Made by a program: the position numbers and the translations under genes. Source: Hippophae tibetana (taxonomy: Eukaryota; Streptophyta; Magnoliopsida; Rosales; Elaeagnaceae). From it: DNA of 64,000 nt. Below are positions 45,895-56,816 of this stretch, one piece after another; the first letter of the stretch is position 1; every line of letters starts with the position of its first letter. A model generated the notes under the pieces. It was not told the DNA's origin. It saw only the letters and a program-made list of their open reading frames with translations, and made no database searches. The DNA lies in contig CM072809.1 in assembly GCA_037013495.1 (NCBI GenBank), positions 12,102,501-12,166,500 of the forward strand, given 5' to 3'.

Positions 45895-48800
45895 CAATGG
45901 CCCGTAGATGAAGGAAGGGTGAAACTCGAGAAATTTGATGGCATAGATTTCGAGTTTTAGAAAATACAGATAGAGAATTATCTGTATCAAAGAAATCTAT
46001 ATCAACCTCTATCAGGAAAGAAGCGAGAGGCTATGAAGGAAAAAAATTGGAATCTTCTAGACAGACAAGCCCTCAGAGTTATTCGATTGATGTTATCCTA
46101 TAATGTTGCTTTCAACATAGCAAAGGAAAAGACCACAGTCGGTCTTATGACAGCTCTCTCCAATATGTATGAGAAGTCATCAGCCTCAAACAAAGTGCAC
46201 TTGATGAGGTGTTTGTTCAATTTGCGGATGGAGGAAGATGCATCGGTAGCTCAACATCTCAATGAACTAACACAATCACAACCTAGTTGAGTTAAGTGGA
46301 AATTGAATTCGATGAAGAAGTACGAGCATTGATACTTTTGTATTCTTTACCAGAAAGCTGGAATGCTACTGTCACGGCTGTAAGTAGCTCGTCAGGAAGC
46401 AATAAGTTGAAATTTGATGATGTTCGTGATCTGGTTCTTAGTGAAAAGATCTGACGTAGAAAGTCAGATGAATCGTCAACTTCTTCAGTTTTGCATACAG
46501 AGTCAAGAGAAAGAAATTCAACCAAAGGGAATGGACGTGGTAGAACAGACTACCGAGGTAGATCAAAGGACAGAAGGTCCAAATCCAGGAATCTTAATAA
46601 TTCCCATAGCTCGAAGACTATCGAGTGTTGGAATTGTGGAAGAACCGGGCACTACAAAAATTAGTGCAAGAGTGCACCGAGGGACAAACAAGTGAAGGCA
46701 GAGGCAAATGTTACTTCCACCTCAGGAGGAGATGATGCATTGATATGCTCTTTGGAGAGCAAAGAAGAATTTTGGGTGTTAGACTCTGGAGCATCGTTCC
46801 ATGCTATTTCACAGAAAGAATGCTTTGAGAAATATGTCCCCGGAAACCTTGGAAAGGTATATCTTGGTGATGACCAACCATGTGCTATTATTGGCAAAGG
46901 TGTAGTGAAGATTAAGTTGAACGAGTCTGTTTGGGAGCTAAAGGATGTCAGGTATATTCCAGACTTAAGAAAGAACTTAATCTCAGTAGGACAATTGGCC
47001 AGTGAAGGCTACACTACGATCTTCCATGGTGATGATTAAAAGATTTCAAAGGGCACAATGACAGTTGCTCGAGGCAAGAAGAGTGGCACTCTTTATATGA
47101 CAGTAGGAGCACGTTGTTCAATCGTAGTTGTAGTAAGCAATGAAACATCAAATTTATGGCACCAGAGACTAGGCCACATGAGTGAGAAAAGGATGAAGAT
47201 TATGCACTCAAAGAGAAAACTTCCAAGTCTACAGTCTACGGAAATAGACATGTGAAAAGATTGCATACTTGGAAAGCAAAAGAGAGTCAACTTTCAGACA
47301 AGTTGCAGAACCCCAAAGAAGGAAAGGCTAGAGCTTATTCACTCTGATGTTTGGGGACCAACAACCGTCTCATCCATTGGTGGGAAACACTACTTTGTGA
47401 CTTTCATTGATGATCACTCTTGGAAGTTATGTGTTTACTTTCTAAAGCATAAGTCTAAAGTATTTGAGGCTTTCAGAAAATGGAAAGTTATGGTGGAAAA
47501 TAAGACAGGTTTAAAGATCAAAAAGCTTAGAACTGATAATGGTGGTGAATATGAAGACACCAAATTCAAAAATTTATGCTATGAGCACGAGATCAGAATG
47601 GAAAGAACTGTGCCAGGCACGCCTCAACACAATGGTGTAGCTGAGCGTATGAACCAAACGTTGACAGAAAGAGCCAGAAGCATTTGTATACAGTCAGGTC
47701 TACCAAAGCAGTTCTGGGCAGAAGCAGTCAATAAGGCAGCTTACTTGATCAACCATGGCCCATCTGTTCCATTGGAACTCAGAATACTAGAGGAGGTATG
47801 GATCAGAAAAGGGGTGAAACTATCACATCTAAAATTTTTCGACTGTGTAGCATTTGTGCATATTAGTGATCAAGGTAGGAATAAGTTTGATCCAAAATCC
47901 AAGAAATGCACATTCATCGGTTATGGTGAGGATGAGTTTCGCTACCGCATTTGGGATGACGAAAACAAGAAAGTGATCTGTAGTAGAGATGTATAAGGAC
48001 ATGTATAAAATAGACGCCAACGACTCAGAGTAGAGTGAGTTAGTATTTGCAGATGCACATAATGTCCCAAATAGTTCCACAATGGACCCAATTGTAATAA
48101 GTCCTCAGCCAGAGGAACTTGTTGGACAAAGCAGTACGCAGTAGTCTGACACACCACAACCTCATACTCCAGCTCTTGCATTGAGATGGTCTTCTCGACC
48201 TCATGTGCCTAACAGGAGATTCATGAACTATATGTTACTGACTGATGAAGGGGAGACTAAATGCTATGATGAAGCTTGTCATACTTGATATTCTAGCAAG
48301 TGGGAGCTTGCAATGAAAGAAAAAATGAAATCTCTCAGCTCCAACCAGACATGGGAACTAGCTGAGTTACCTATGGGAAAGAAGGAACTTCACAACAAAT
48401 GGGTGTACCAGGTGAAAGAAGAGCATGATGGTTCCAAGAGATACAAATCCCACCTAGTTGTCAAAGGGTTTCAACAGAAGGAAGGAGTTGACTACACTGA
48501 GATTTTTACTCCCGTTGTGAAACTCAATACTATCAGATCAGTTGGATGTGAAGATTGCATTCCTTCATGAAGATTTAGATGAAGAGATATACATGTACCA
48601 AGTTTCTTAGAAAGAGGGAAGAAGAACATGGTGTGCAAACTTAGGAAGAGTTTGTATAGCCTGAAATAAGCCCCGAGACAATGGTACAAAAAGTTTGATA
48701 GCTTTATGCACAAGGAAGGTTTCCAGAAGTGCAATGCCGACCACTGTTTCTACTTTAAGAGATATAAATCCAGTTATATCATTTTACTACTTTATGTTGA

Positions 48801-49598
48801 TAATATGTTAGTAACAGGTTCAGATATGAATGATATCAGAAGGTTGAAGCATCAATTGTCAAAGAAGTTTGACATGAAAGACTTGGGTCTAGCAAAGAAG
48901 ATTCTTGAAATGCAAATCACAAGAAATAAGAAGAAATGGTCATTGCAGTTATCTCAGACAGAGTACATCAATCGTGTTTTGTAGAGATTCAACATGGGCG
49001 ATGCCAAGCCAGTTAGCACACCCATGGCCAATCACTTTCGCCTATCCAAGGATCAGTCCCCTCAAACAGAGGAAGAAAAAGAATTCATGGCTAAGGTTCC
49101 TTATGCCTCAGTCATTGGAAGTTTGATGTATGCAATGGTCTGTACGAGACCAGACATTGGCCATATAGTAGGAGTTGTTAGTAGATTTATGTCAAACCCA
49201 GTGAAAACTCATTGGGAAGTAGTCAAGTAAATTTTGAGGTATCTGCGAGGCACCATAGAAAAGTTCTTGTACTTTAGTAAAGGAGAGTTAAAAGTATAAG
49301 GGTACTTAGACGCAGACTTTGGAGGTGAAGTTGATTACCAAAGAAGCACCACTGGTTATATATTTACTGTTGGAACTACATCTGTTAGTTGGATGTCACA
49401 AATACAGAAAATAGTCACTCTATCCACTACAGAGGTTGAGTATGTAGCAGTAACTGAAGCTAGTAAAGAGATGATATGGCTTCAAGGTTTGTTAACTGAG
49501 TTGGGATTCAAACAGGAGAAGATTGGTCTACTAGAGTAACAAAGACTAGAAAAGCTGTTGTATTGATCGAGGTGTGAAGACAGATTGAAATCAGTCTT
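45895..49598 (+). pseudogene. Copia-4 gag-pol remnants
   Basis: Fragments in order. Gag (KLEKFDGIDFEF, then stop TAG at 45958) leads to a broken knuckle CWNCGRTGHY with an in-frame TAG. Protease LDSGASFHA and LWHQRLGHMSEKRM follow. The integrase has HSDVWGP, RTDNGGEYED and TPQHNGVAERMN (47397-47996). RT has NKWVYQVKEEHDGS, and YVDNMLVTG in place of YVDD. RNase H has LDADFGGEVDYQRSTTGY. Frameshifts, stops and an RT deletion near 48540 (between TIRS and QLDVK) interrupt it. The sequence pattern is that of the TNT1-94 type. Not functional. Confidence 0.87.
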
Positions 49599-49610
49599 CA
49601 AGTGGGAGAT

Positions 49611-50017
49611 TATTGGAGATTGTTATAAAGCTTTTTAATTTAAGGAGCAAATTAAGGAGCAAAACATGGAGCAAAACAAGGAGCAATTCTAGGAACCATT
49701 AATTTAATGAGTAATTCAAGGAGTGAATTTTCCTATAAATAGATGTGTAATTGTAATGAATTAACCATCCAAAGTGTTTCATTCCAATTGAGAGAAAATT
49801 GAGAGTAATTTTCTTTGGTGTAATTGGGTTATGGGTTGTGAGTTATGAGTGTTGTAAACACCTTGTGTAATTTCTCTTCTTTCAGTAAAAAGATCTGCAG
49901 CAGGTCCGGAGACGTAAGCAAGATTGGTCAAACTCCGTTATCAAATTTGTGTATTATTTTTCTATTCTTGTTTTCTCATAAATCTGGCTTAACGAAAATT
50001 TACGTAATTTCCCAACA
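49611..50017 (+). repeat. 3' LTR of copia-4
   Basis: Diverged partner of the 5' LTR, preceded by a purine-rich AAGTGGGAGA. It begins TATTGGAGA, so the canonical TG has mutated. Confidence 0.85.
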
Positions 50018-50398
50018 TGTCTTCTTCTTATTTTTCTTCCTTTTTTATTCAAAGATATATATGTATGTCGTAACCCATGTGCCAGATAGCTTCTTTAAAA
50101 AAATGAAAAATATTAATTATTATAAAGAAGCCTAAACATTTCATTTAAGTGAACATAATAACAATAAATCAACTTAATCAATCAAAATCAAACTTTATAT
50201 TTTATAAATTTAAATAGATTGATTTTGGTTTTGAAAATACAAAAATGAACTTATGTTATGTTGATTAAGATTTTAAAATTTATAAATCTACCCTTAACCA
50301 AATAACTTATATATTGTTAATACACATATTTATTTTTTAGTTTTATATATTTATAATTATTTAATTTTAATTTAACTTTTATGTTAATTGAGAAAGTG

Positions 50399-50657
50399 AA
50401 GCAACTCATATTATTCTTTTCTTTTTTTAATTTAAAAAAATTACCTTAATTAATAAAAAATCTAAAATATTTTTTATTTTCGAATTCTCAATAATTTATC
50501 AATTTTCAATAGTTAATCTCTACTTGAAACAACTCATATTATTCTTTTCTTATTTTCATTTAAAAAATTTACCTTGATTAATAAAAAACCTAAAATATTT
50601 TTTATTTCCGAATTCTCAATAATTTATCAATTTTCAATAGTTATTCTCTACTTGAAA
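50399..50657 (+). repeat. 128-bp tandem duplication
   Basis: Two adjacent direct copies with period 128 bp (AACTCATATTATTCTTTTC starts at 50403 and again at 50531), differing at only a few positions. AT-rich and non-coding; it lies about 300 bp upstream of the kiwellin 3' half. Confidence 0.8.
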
Positions 50658-50895
50658 ATTGATGCACAATTTTAGTTTAAATGTTAATATATAATTTGTT
50701 TAATTTAATTATAGATTAAATAATAAATCTTATTTATTAATTGAATATTAAAAAAAATATAAAAATAATTTAAATTCATTTAAAATATATATATATATAT
50801 ATATATTAATTCAATTAATATTTTAAATAAAATAAAATAAAATCGAACATTGTTTGGTTTGTTAAAATAAATAAAATCTCATGTAATCTTCTCGT

Positions 50896-51336
50896 ATGTC
50901 ATTGGTTAATTCTATCTCGTCATATGTGACAAAATTTGTTATATTTTACCCTAAGTATTCTTGCTCTCCACCGGTCACTTCCTCCACCTCTGCCAAATTG
51001 ACAAACAACAATTTTGAAGCCGGCGGCGATGGTGGAGGTCCGTCAGAGTGCGACAACATGTACCACTCTAACTCGGAACCAATTGTCGCTTTGTCCACCG
51101 GTTGGTATGCCGTTGGGTCAAGGTGTGGAAAGATGATAAAGATTACGACTAATAATGGGAGAAGTGTGATGGCTAAAGTTGTGGATGAGTATGATTCAAT
51201 GAATGGGTGTGATGAAGAGCATGCATGTCAGCCACCATGTGAGAACAATATTGTTGATGGATCTGATGCTGTTTGGAATGCTTTGGGACTCCACAAAGAT
51301 GAGGGCGTGGCTAGTGTTACTTGGTCCATGGATTAG
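50896..51336 (+). pseudogene. Kiwellin-like protein, C-terminal portion only
   Basis: Frame of 146 codons. From codon about 18 ([10 protein letters not shown]) to the end (VWNALGL, VTWSMD) it follows the kiwellin/ripening-related family: [49 protein letters not shown]. Kiwellins are secreted Cys-rich proteins with a double-psi beta-barrel. The signal peptide and Cys-rich N-terminal module are missing, and codons 1-17 are unrelated. Two family-typical residues are changed (DEC to DEY; HAG to HAC). It is most likely a truncated gene; expression as a short protein cannot be excluded. Confidence 0.78.
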
Positions 51337-52673
51337 CCTAGTGTCGATCGGCACCTTAATGAATCACTACTTTAAATAGAAAATAATAATAAAAAGTTGC
51401 TAGGAAAAGCAGAATTGCTTGTTTTGTTATGTCTAGTTTGGACTTATATATATATATATAGCCGATTATTATATCATGAGGTGTATCAATAATTTTCAAT
51501 AAGTACCCAATTTTTAAAAGATGAATTCAATGAGTAATGGGATTTTATGGTTAAACGTTACTCGAAAATAACCTAGAACTAATATGAAACAAACTATATA
51601 TTATAGGAACGTACACCACCCTAAATATGCATATGTACACAACTATATACAGTGATATTTGGTACGTATACCACACAATTGCATAAATTAAAATGAAAAA
51701 TAATGCACCCGTTACAGAAAGGATAACATACTCTATATATAATCGCATAATTGTAAAAAATTAAAGAGTTTTCTTTAATTATTTATACTATTTATAAATA
51801 ATTGGACATAATTATTTGTTATAATAATTTATATTATATTATAATTCTATTTTACATGGTTTATATATTTTTCATGACCATGGATAGAATGATAGCATGT
51901 AAACACTTTAAAATCTATAAATCCTAAAATATTAAACTTAAATAAATATAAATCTTACGTGAATTATGAACCCAAACACCAATAGTTATCGTTCTCAATA
52001 AATTTGAGACACTCATTTTATTCTAAGAGTTACTATTATCGGTTATCAGTGGAAAAGTTTTGTAAACTTTGCTACTACGTCTACATTGGTATTGCCGATT
52101 TCTTATAGCTGTGACTTTCTAGATGATTTTTTTTAAACAAAAAAAAATTTCTTTTTGAAGGGATACACGAATAACATCAATTTCCACGAGATTTTTAAAC
52201 CAATAGATAACAGAGTTTGATTCTTGTTTTTAGGAATTTTATTTTAAATAACACAAAATTGCACACTGACTATTACAATTTCAATGAAAGTGACAATTTT
52301 TATTAAATCAAAGTTTGTTTCCTCATAACATTGAGCAGTCTACTCATAAAATCATAGGAAAAAATGATTAATGAAATCAAACTTTGTTTCCTTTGATATT
52401 GTTTAGCTGATTTGTTGATCATATAATAGTAAAATCAACTTAATTGTAAAAACTATAATATTTATTAAATTACTATAGATAACATTTTTATCCTTTCATC
52501 ATTAGTGCTCTCAGCACATAAAATAGGTAATTCTTCTCAAGCACTCCCTTCAACTCAACACAATCTTCTCAATCTCGGAGAAAATTATAAAAATTATAAT
52601 CAACAAAAAAGAAAAACAAAATCGTTCTAGAGCAAAACTGAAATTCTTCTATCTCCTAACTCTGATTCTCTTA
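51337..52673. other. Intergenic, AT-rich
   Basis: No gene or bounded element seen. A short (TA)n tract lies near 51448-51460. TTA at 52671-52673 is the left target duplication of the next element. Confidence 0.45.
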
Positions 52674-53648
52674 GGTGATGTTTGGTTAGAAGAAATGGAA
52701 AAGAACCAGAATTAATTCCTTTCATTTTGTGTGTTTGGTTGGGCAGAATGAGAGGACAGAACGAAATCGATTACTAAAGGAGAAGGAATCACAATTTCTT
52801 CTCCCCCTTTAGGAATCATGATTTCATTCTCATCTAATTTTTTTTTCCAATTTTACTCTCACCTAAAATATAATCCTAAACTCAAATCCCAAAACCCAAA
52901 ACCCAAAACCCAAAACCCAAAACCCAAAACCCAAAACAAAAAACTCAAAACTCTAAACCCTAAATCCAAATCCTAAAACCCTAAACCCTAAACCCTAAAC
53001 CCAAAATCTCAAAACCTTAAACCCCAAATCCATAAACCCTAAACCTTAAATCCCTAAACCCCAAATTCCAAATCCCTAAAACCTAAAACCTAAATCCCAA
53101 AACCCTAAACCCTAAAACCTAAATCCCAAAACCTAAAACTCTAAACCCAAAATCCCTAAACCCTAAACCCCAAATTCCAAATCCTAAAACCCTAAACCCT
53201 AAATCCAAAATTCTAAAACCCTAAACCCTTTTTAGAAAAATAATAATTTTAACCCTAAACCTTAACCCACAAATATAACCCTAAACCCAAATCCTAAATC
53301 CATAAACCCTAAATCCCAAACCTCAAAACCCTAAACCCTATTTAGAAAAATAACAATTTTAATAATATACTTCTTTTTAATTAAGTAATAATTATTTCGA
53401 AAAATAATGATTTCAATAATTTATTTTGTCTGACGAAAAAATAGTAATTAAATGACATTATTTGAACTTTACTAAATGTAAGGATATTAAGGTAATTTAT
53501 AGCTTTTTCTATTCTATTCTAGTGGCATACCAAACACTGTAATTCTAATTCCGAGCTTGATTGTAGTGGTCAAACCAAACAACATTGTTTCCTTTCCATT
53601 CCGATTTCGATTCCCATTCCGATTTCATTCCACGAACCAAACGCCACC
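52674..53648. mobile_element. Tourist-like MITE with internal telomere-like array
   Basis: 975 bp with imperfect inverted ends GGTGATGTTTGGTT / GGTGGCGTTTGGTT and a TTA target duplication (52671-52673 and 53649-53651), the size and sequence preference of PIF/Harbinger elements. Further GTTTGGTT copies recur about every 55 bp inside both ends. The centre (about 52880-53340) is an array of CCCTAAA-, CCCAAAA- and CCTAAAT-type units. There is no coding frame. Confidence 0.75.
52880..53340. repeat. Degenerate CCCTAAA-type minisatellite
   Basis: Tandem 7-nt-scale units AACCCTAAACCCTAAA, AACCCAAAACCCAAAA and AATCCCTAAACC, the plant telomere motif and one-base variants, confined to the interior of the MITE. 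The varied units and the flanking element argue against a true interstitial telomere. Confidence 0.8.
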
Positions 53649-53651
53649 TTA

Positions 53652-54365
53652 GAGTATATGAACATACTTTTGCATCAATGTTGGAAAAATCAAGTTCTAA
53701 CCCAATTAAACACATTTTTCTTTTCAAAATGAAAAATTAGTAGATAAAGATTAGCCAAGTGTCCAAGGCTTGTCCCTAATGAAACTTAGTTTCAATGGCT
53801 TATCAATGAGAGTTTTAGTTTCATCTATACATTTGTATTATTTTAGAAAACCTTATTATGGTATTTTGAAAAAAATGCTCATAAAGGATTTTTTTGCAAT
53901 CATTAGTCAGGCTGAAGAAGGGGAGATAGGCAAAGTAGTAGCTTGCAGGTTTTCCTTTTAATCATATGCTTGGTGAAAAAAATAACTCATTTTCCATGGA
54001 AAAATATTAGTCATATAATCGTATATATGGAAAAGTAGTATTGACTATAAAGAGAGGGAAAATGGTTCTTTTGAATAGGACAACACCAATCCAAATGTAA
54101 ACCAAATGAGTGTTATAACTTTTGAATAGGTGAGAGTATATACAAGGCTAATTAATATCGATAATACTCTCATAATTTATTAAATTAAGGTTTAATATTT
54201 TAAAAATAATATCATTAAATTTTATAACTGGCATTGTAGTTTAAATGGTACCGATGTTATGATAAAATGTGACTTTTAAATCACACGATCAAGTCTTACT
54301 CAAGTGTGTGTTTCTCTTTCGTAAGGTTTAAAACGATCAATTGATGGAAAATATCATTAAAACTA
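53652..54365. other. Intergenic, no feature seen
   Basis: Mixed AT-rich DNA between the MITE and the copia remnant. Short frames only, none recognisable. Confidence 0.4.
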
Positions 54366-54691
54366 GGAAGAAGGACATTGTCAGAAGGAGAAACATGTTG
54401 CTGAAAATAGTACTTATATTCAAAGAAAATCACATTTTAAAAAATACGCAGACGATTAGTAATAACATCATAACATGAAAATCCCTTATGAGTTGTGCTA
54501 TAACCCATAAAAGCATACTGTAAACACTGAACTGTAAACTTGTGATGCTTATGAGTAGGCAAGTGAACAAAGCAAACACATCCAAATATTTGTAGCATAT
54601 GATAATCTGGATGCATACCAAAAAGACAATAGTAAGGAGTATCAAAATTCAATTGTTGAGAAGGCAGACGATTAATCAGATAGGTTGTAAT
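54366..54691 (-). pseudogene. Copia integrase/post-integrase remnant, right-hand part on the minus strand
   Basis: Minus-strand translation reads TYLINRLPSQ, NFDTPYYCLFGMHPDY, IFGCVCFVHL, YAFMGYSTTHKGFSCYD and NVIFFEYKYYF, the integrase C-terminal part of a copia polyprotein, with a stop at 54434-54436. Its N-terminal continuation lies at 59406-59575 on the far side of the hAT element. No LTRs were found for this fragment. Confidence 0.8.
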
Positions 54692-55006
54692 TAGGGGTGT
54701 CCAAAAACCGGACCGGGCCGATTTAAAAAGAAAAACCGGTCCAAACCGGACCGAACCGAGCAGTTGTGTAAATGAAACGGTCCGGTCCGGTCTGTATTAA
54801 ATAAAACCAATTTTAAAACGGTCCGGTCCGGTTATAAAATATTATAAACCGGCCAGACCGGACCAGACCGGTTTTATTAAATAAATAATTTTTATTATTT
54901 AAAATATTATAAATCGGGGTATATATATATTTTTTGTTTTCGAGTTTAGGGTTAAGCCGTAACTCGTTAACGCTTAACCCTAACCCTAGAAATCACTCTC
55001 ATTTCC

Positions 55007-55130
55007 TCTACGCTCTGCCTTCGCCGTCTACGCTCTGCCTTCGTCGTCTACGCTCTGCCTTCGCCGTGTACGTTATGCCTTCGCCATCTACGCTCTGCTT
55101 TCGCCACTTCTTTGTCTACGCTCTGGGTTT
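55007..55130 (+). repeat. 21-bp tandem repeats within the hAT leader
   Basis: Five to six copies of a CTACGCTCTGCCTTCGCCGT-type unit. The reading frame through them (from 54934) gives YALPSPST-like repeats but has no recognised function and is not called as a gene. Confidence 0.75.
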
Positions 55131-55379
55131 GTCCATCGTCGCTTCCACCAGTAACTAGCCACCGTGCCTCGTGTTGATTCCACCAGTAGCTAACCACTGT
55201 TCCTCACGTTGCTTCCATCAACAGCTAGCCATTGTTCCACACATTACTTCAACCAGAAACTAGACACCTCTTCTCGTCTCGCTTCCCCCAACAACTAACC
55301 ATCTCTCCTCGCGTCGCGTCGTGTCATGACAACAATGGACGAAAATCACGAAATATGTATGTGGTCTAATACTACTGGA

Positions 55380-56230
55380 GTACTGGTAGTCTGGTAGTAG
55401 TTTTTTCCTGAATAAACTAAATGGTAAGTCTGAAGTCTGAAATCTGAAGGGTATATCGTTTTTTTGTTAGTTTGAAATCTGAATGGTATGTCGTTTTTTT
55501 GTTAGCATGAACTCTGAAATCTGAATAGTATGTCATTTTTTTGTTAGTCTGAAGTCTGAAATCTGAATGGTATGTCGTTTTTTTGTTAGCCTGAAGACTC
55601 TAAACTGTGAACTCTAAAGTTTGAACAATTTTTTCTCACAGAGTTCATTTTTTTTAAATGGTGGAAAGTGGAAACTAATTAATACTGTTAGAACTTATAA
55701 CTTTAGTTAAATTTTTCGTATGTTGCCCCTCTTTTAAAGCTTAATTATTTTGATTAAGTTCTCTTTGTAGATTAAGTATATATAGTTTGTTTTATTAATG
55801 TTTGATCATTATGAATTTCAAGAGGTACAGGTCTACCCCCGAGAATAAAAAATCTATGTCATCAAGAATATGTACATCTACATAACTCATTTTTCAGTTT
55901 AAGCTAATTATAATTATCAGGATGCATTCCACCTTTCTTATACCCATCATGATCCTCTGTTAGAAGGTAGAGTTATTTTTTGCCTGTTGGATCTGATTCC
56001 AATTCCCATCAAATTGTTATCAGTATTTGTTTGATCTAGAAAGTTAATTAAACTTGGAGCTCAATTTCATGTACTGGTAGTCTGGTAGTAGTTTTTTCCT
56101 GAATAAACTGAATGGTAAGTCTGAAATCTGAAGTCTGAACTCTGAAATCTGAATGGTATGTCGTTTTTTGTTATTCTGAACCCTGAAATCTGAATGGTAT
56201 GTCATTTTTTTGTTAGTCTGAAATCTGATC
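55380..56230 (+). repeat. Direct duplication and CTGAAATCTGAATGG repeats inside the hAT element
   Basis: The block ACTGGTAGTCTGGTAGTAGT to GGTAAGTCTGAA at about 55380-55450 recurs at 56072-56140. Both copies lead into arrays of CTGAAATCTGAATGGTATGT plus CGTTTTTTTGTTAG units. Non-coding, between the left end and the transposase frame. Confidence 0.65.
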
Positions 56231-56816
56231 TTTACAAATTGTCTTAGTATAATCACAGTTCATAGAATACATTGATCTTTACAATTAAATGTGTTTTTTT
56301 ATTAACATGATTTGTTAATATAAATTTTTATATATGATTTATATATAATCTGTATTTTTGTCATAAAATGTACATAAATTGTGGTGTTTTTGTTTTATTG
56401 GTTCTTATTAAATCATATTAGTTCTTAATATTTATGATATCATATATGCAGGTAATGCAGCTATAAACTAAATATTTATGCAGATAATTATATTTTAAAT
56501 GTAACTAATCCACAAAGTTAATAAATAATAAAAAAAAGTTTTTATTAGCATTCAATTGTACAAAATTACCATCTTTGTAATGTAGTGACACCAAACATTT
56601 TGTGAAGCCCTCGAATTCAAGGTAATGTCCTAGATTGTTGTCCTATGCTAGAATATTACACTTTGGTGACTGATATTATGTTAGTTTTGAAATGATTTTT
56701 GATTAAGTACAAAAAGTAATATTTTAATATATTAAGAATATGTACTAATCTATATTCTATATATAGGTGATGATGTACATGAGTTTATTGGACCAAGTCA
56801 ATTTACAGACTTTACT

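Larger units (their letters stand above)
45312..50017 (+). mobile_element. Old TNT1-like copia element (copia-4), inactivated
   Basis: LTRs of about 413 and 407 bp (45312-45724 and 49611-50017), each with the GGAGATTGTTATAAAGC start and a CCCAACA end. The first base pair of the 3' LTR reads TA instead of TG. The PBS reads AGTATCAGAGC just after the 5' LTR. TGTTT and TGTCT at the outer ends are a decayed target duplication. The interior has readable gag, protease, integrase, RT and RNase H remnants with many breaks. Confidence 0.87.

Noticed and set aside
52880..53340. Interstitial telomere from chromosome fusion
   Set aside because: Units are heterogeneous and enclosed by MITE ends with a TTA duplication; a related array sits inside a second copy.
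53545..53961. Two 60-63-codon frames near the right MITE end
   Set aside because: Short, without features, and one overlaps the MITE terminal repeats.
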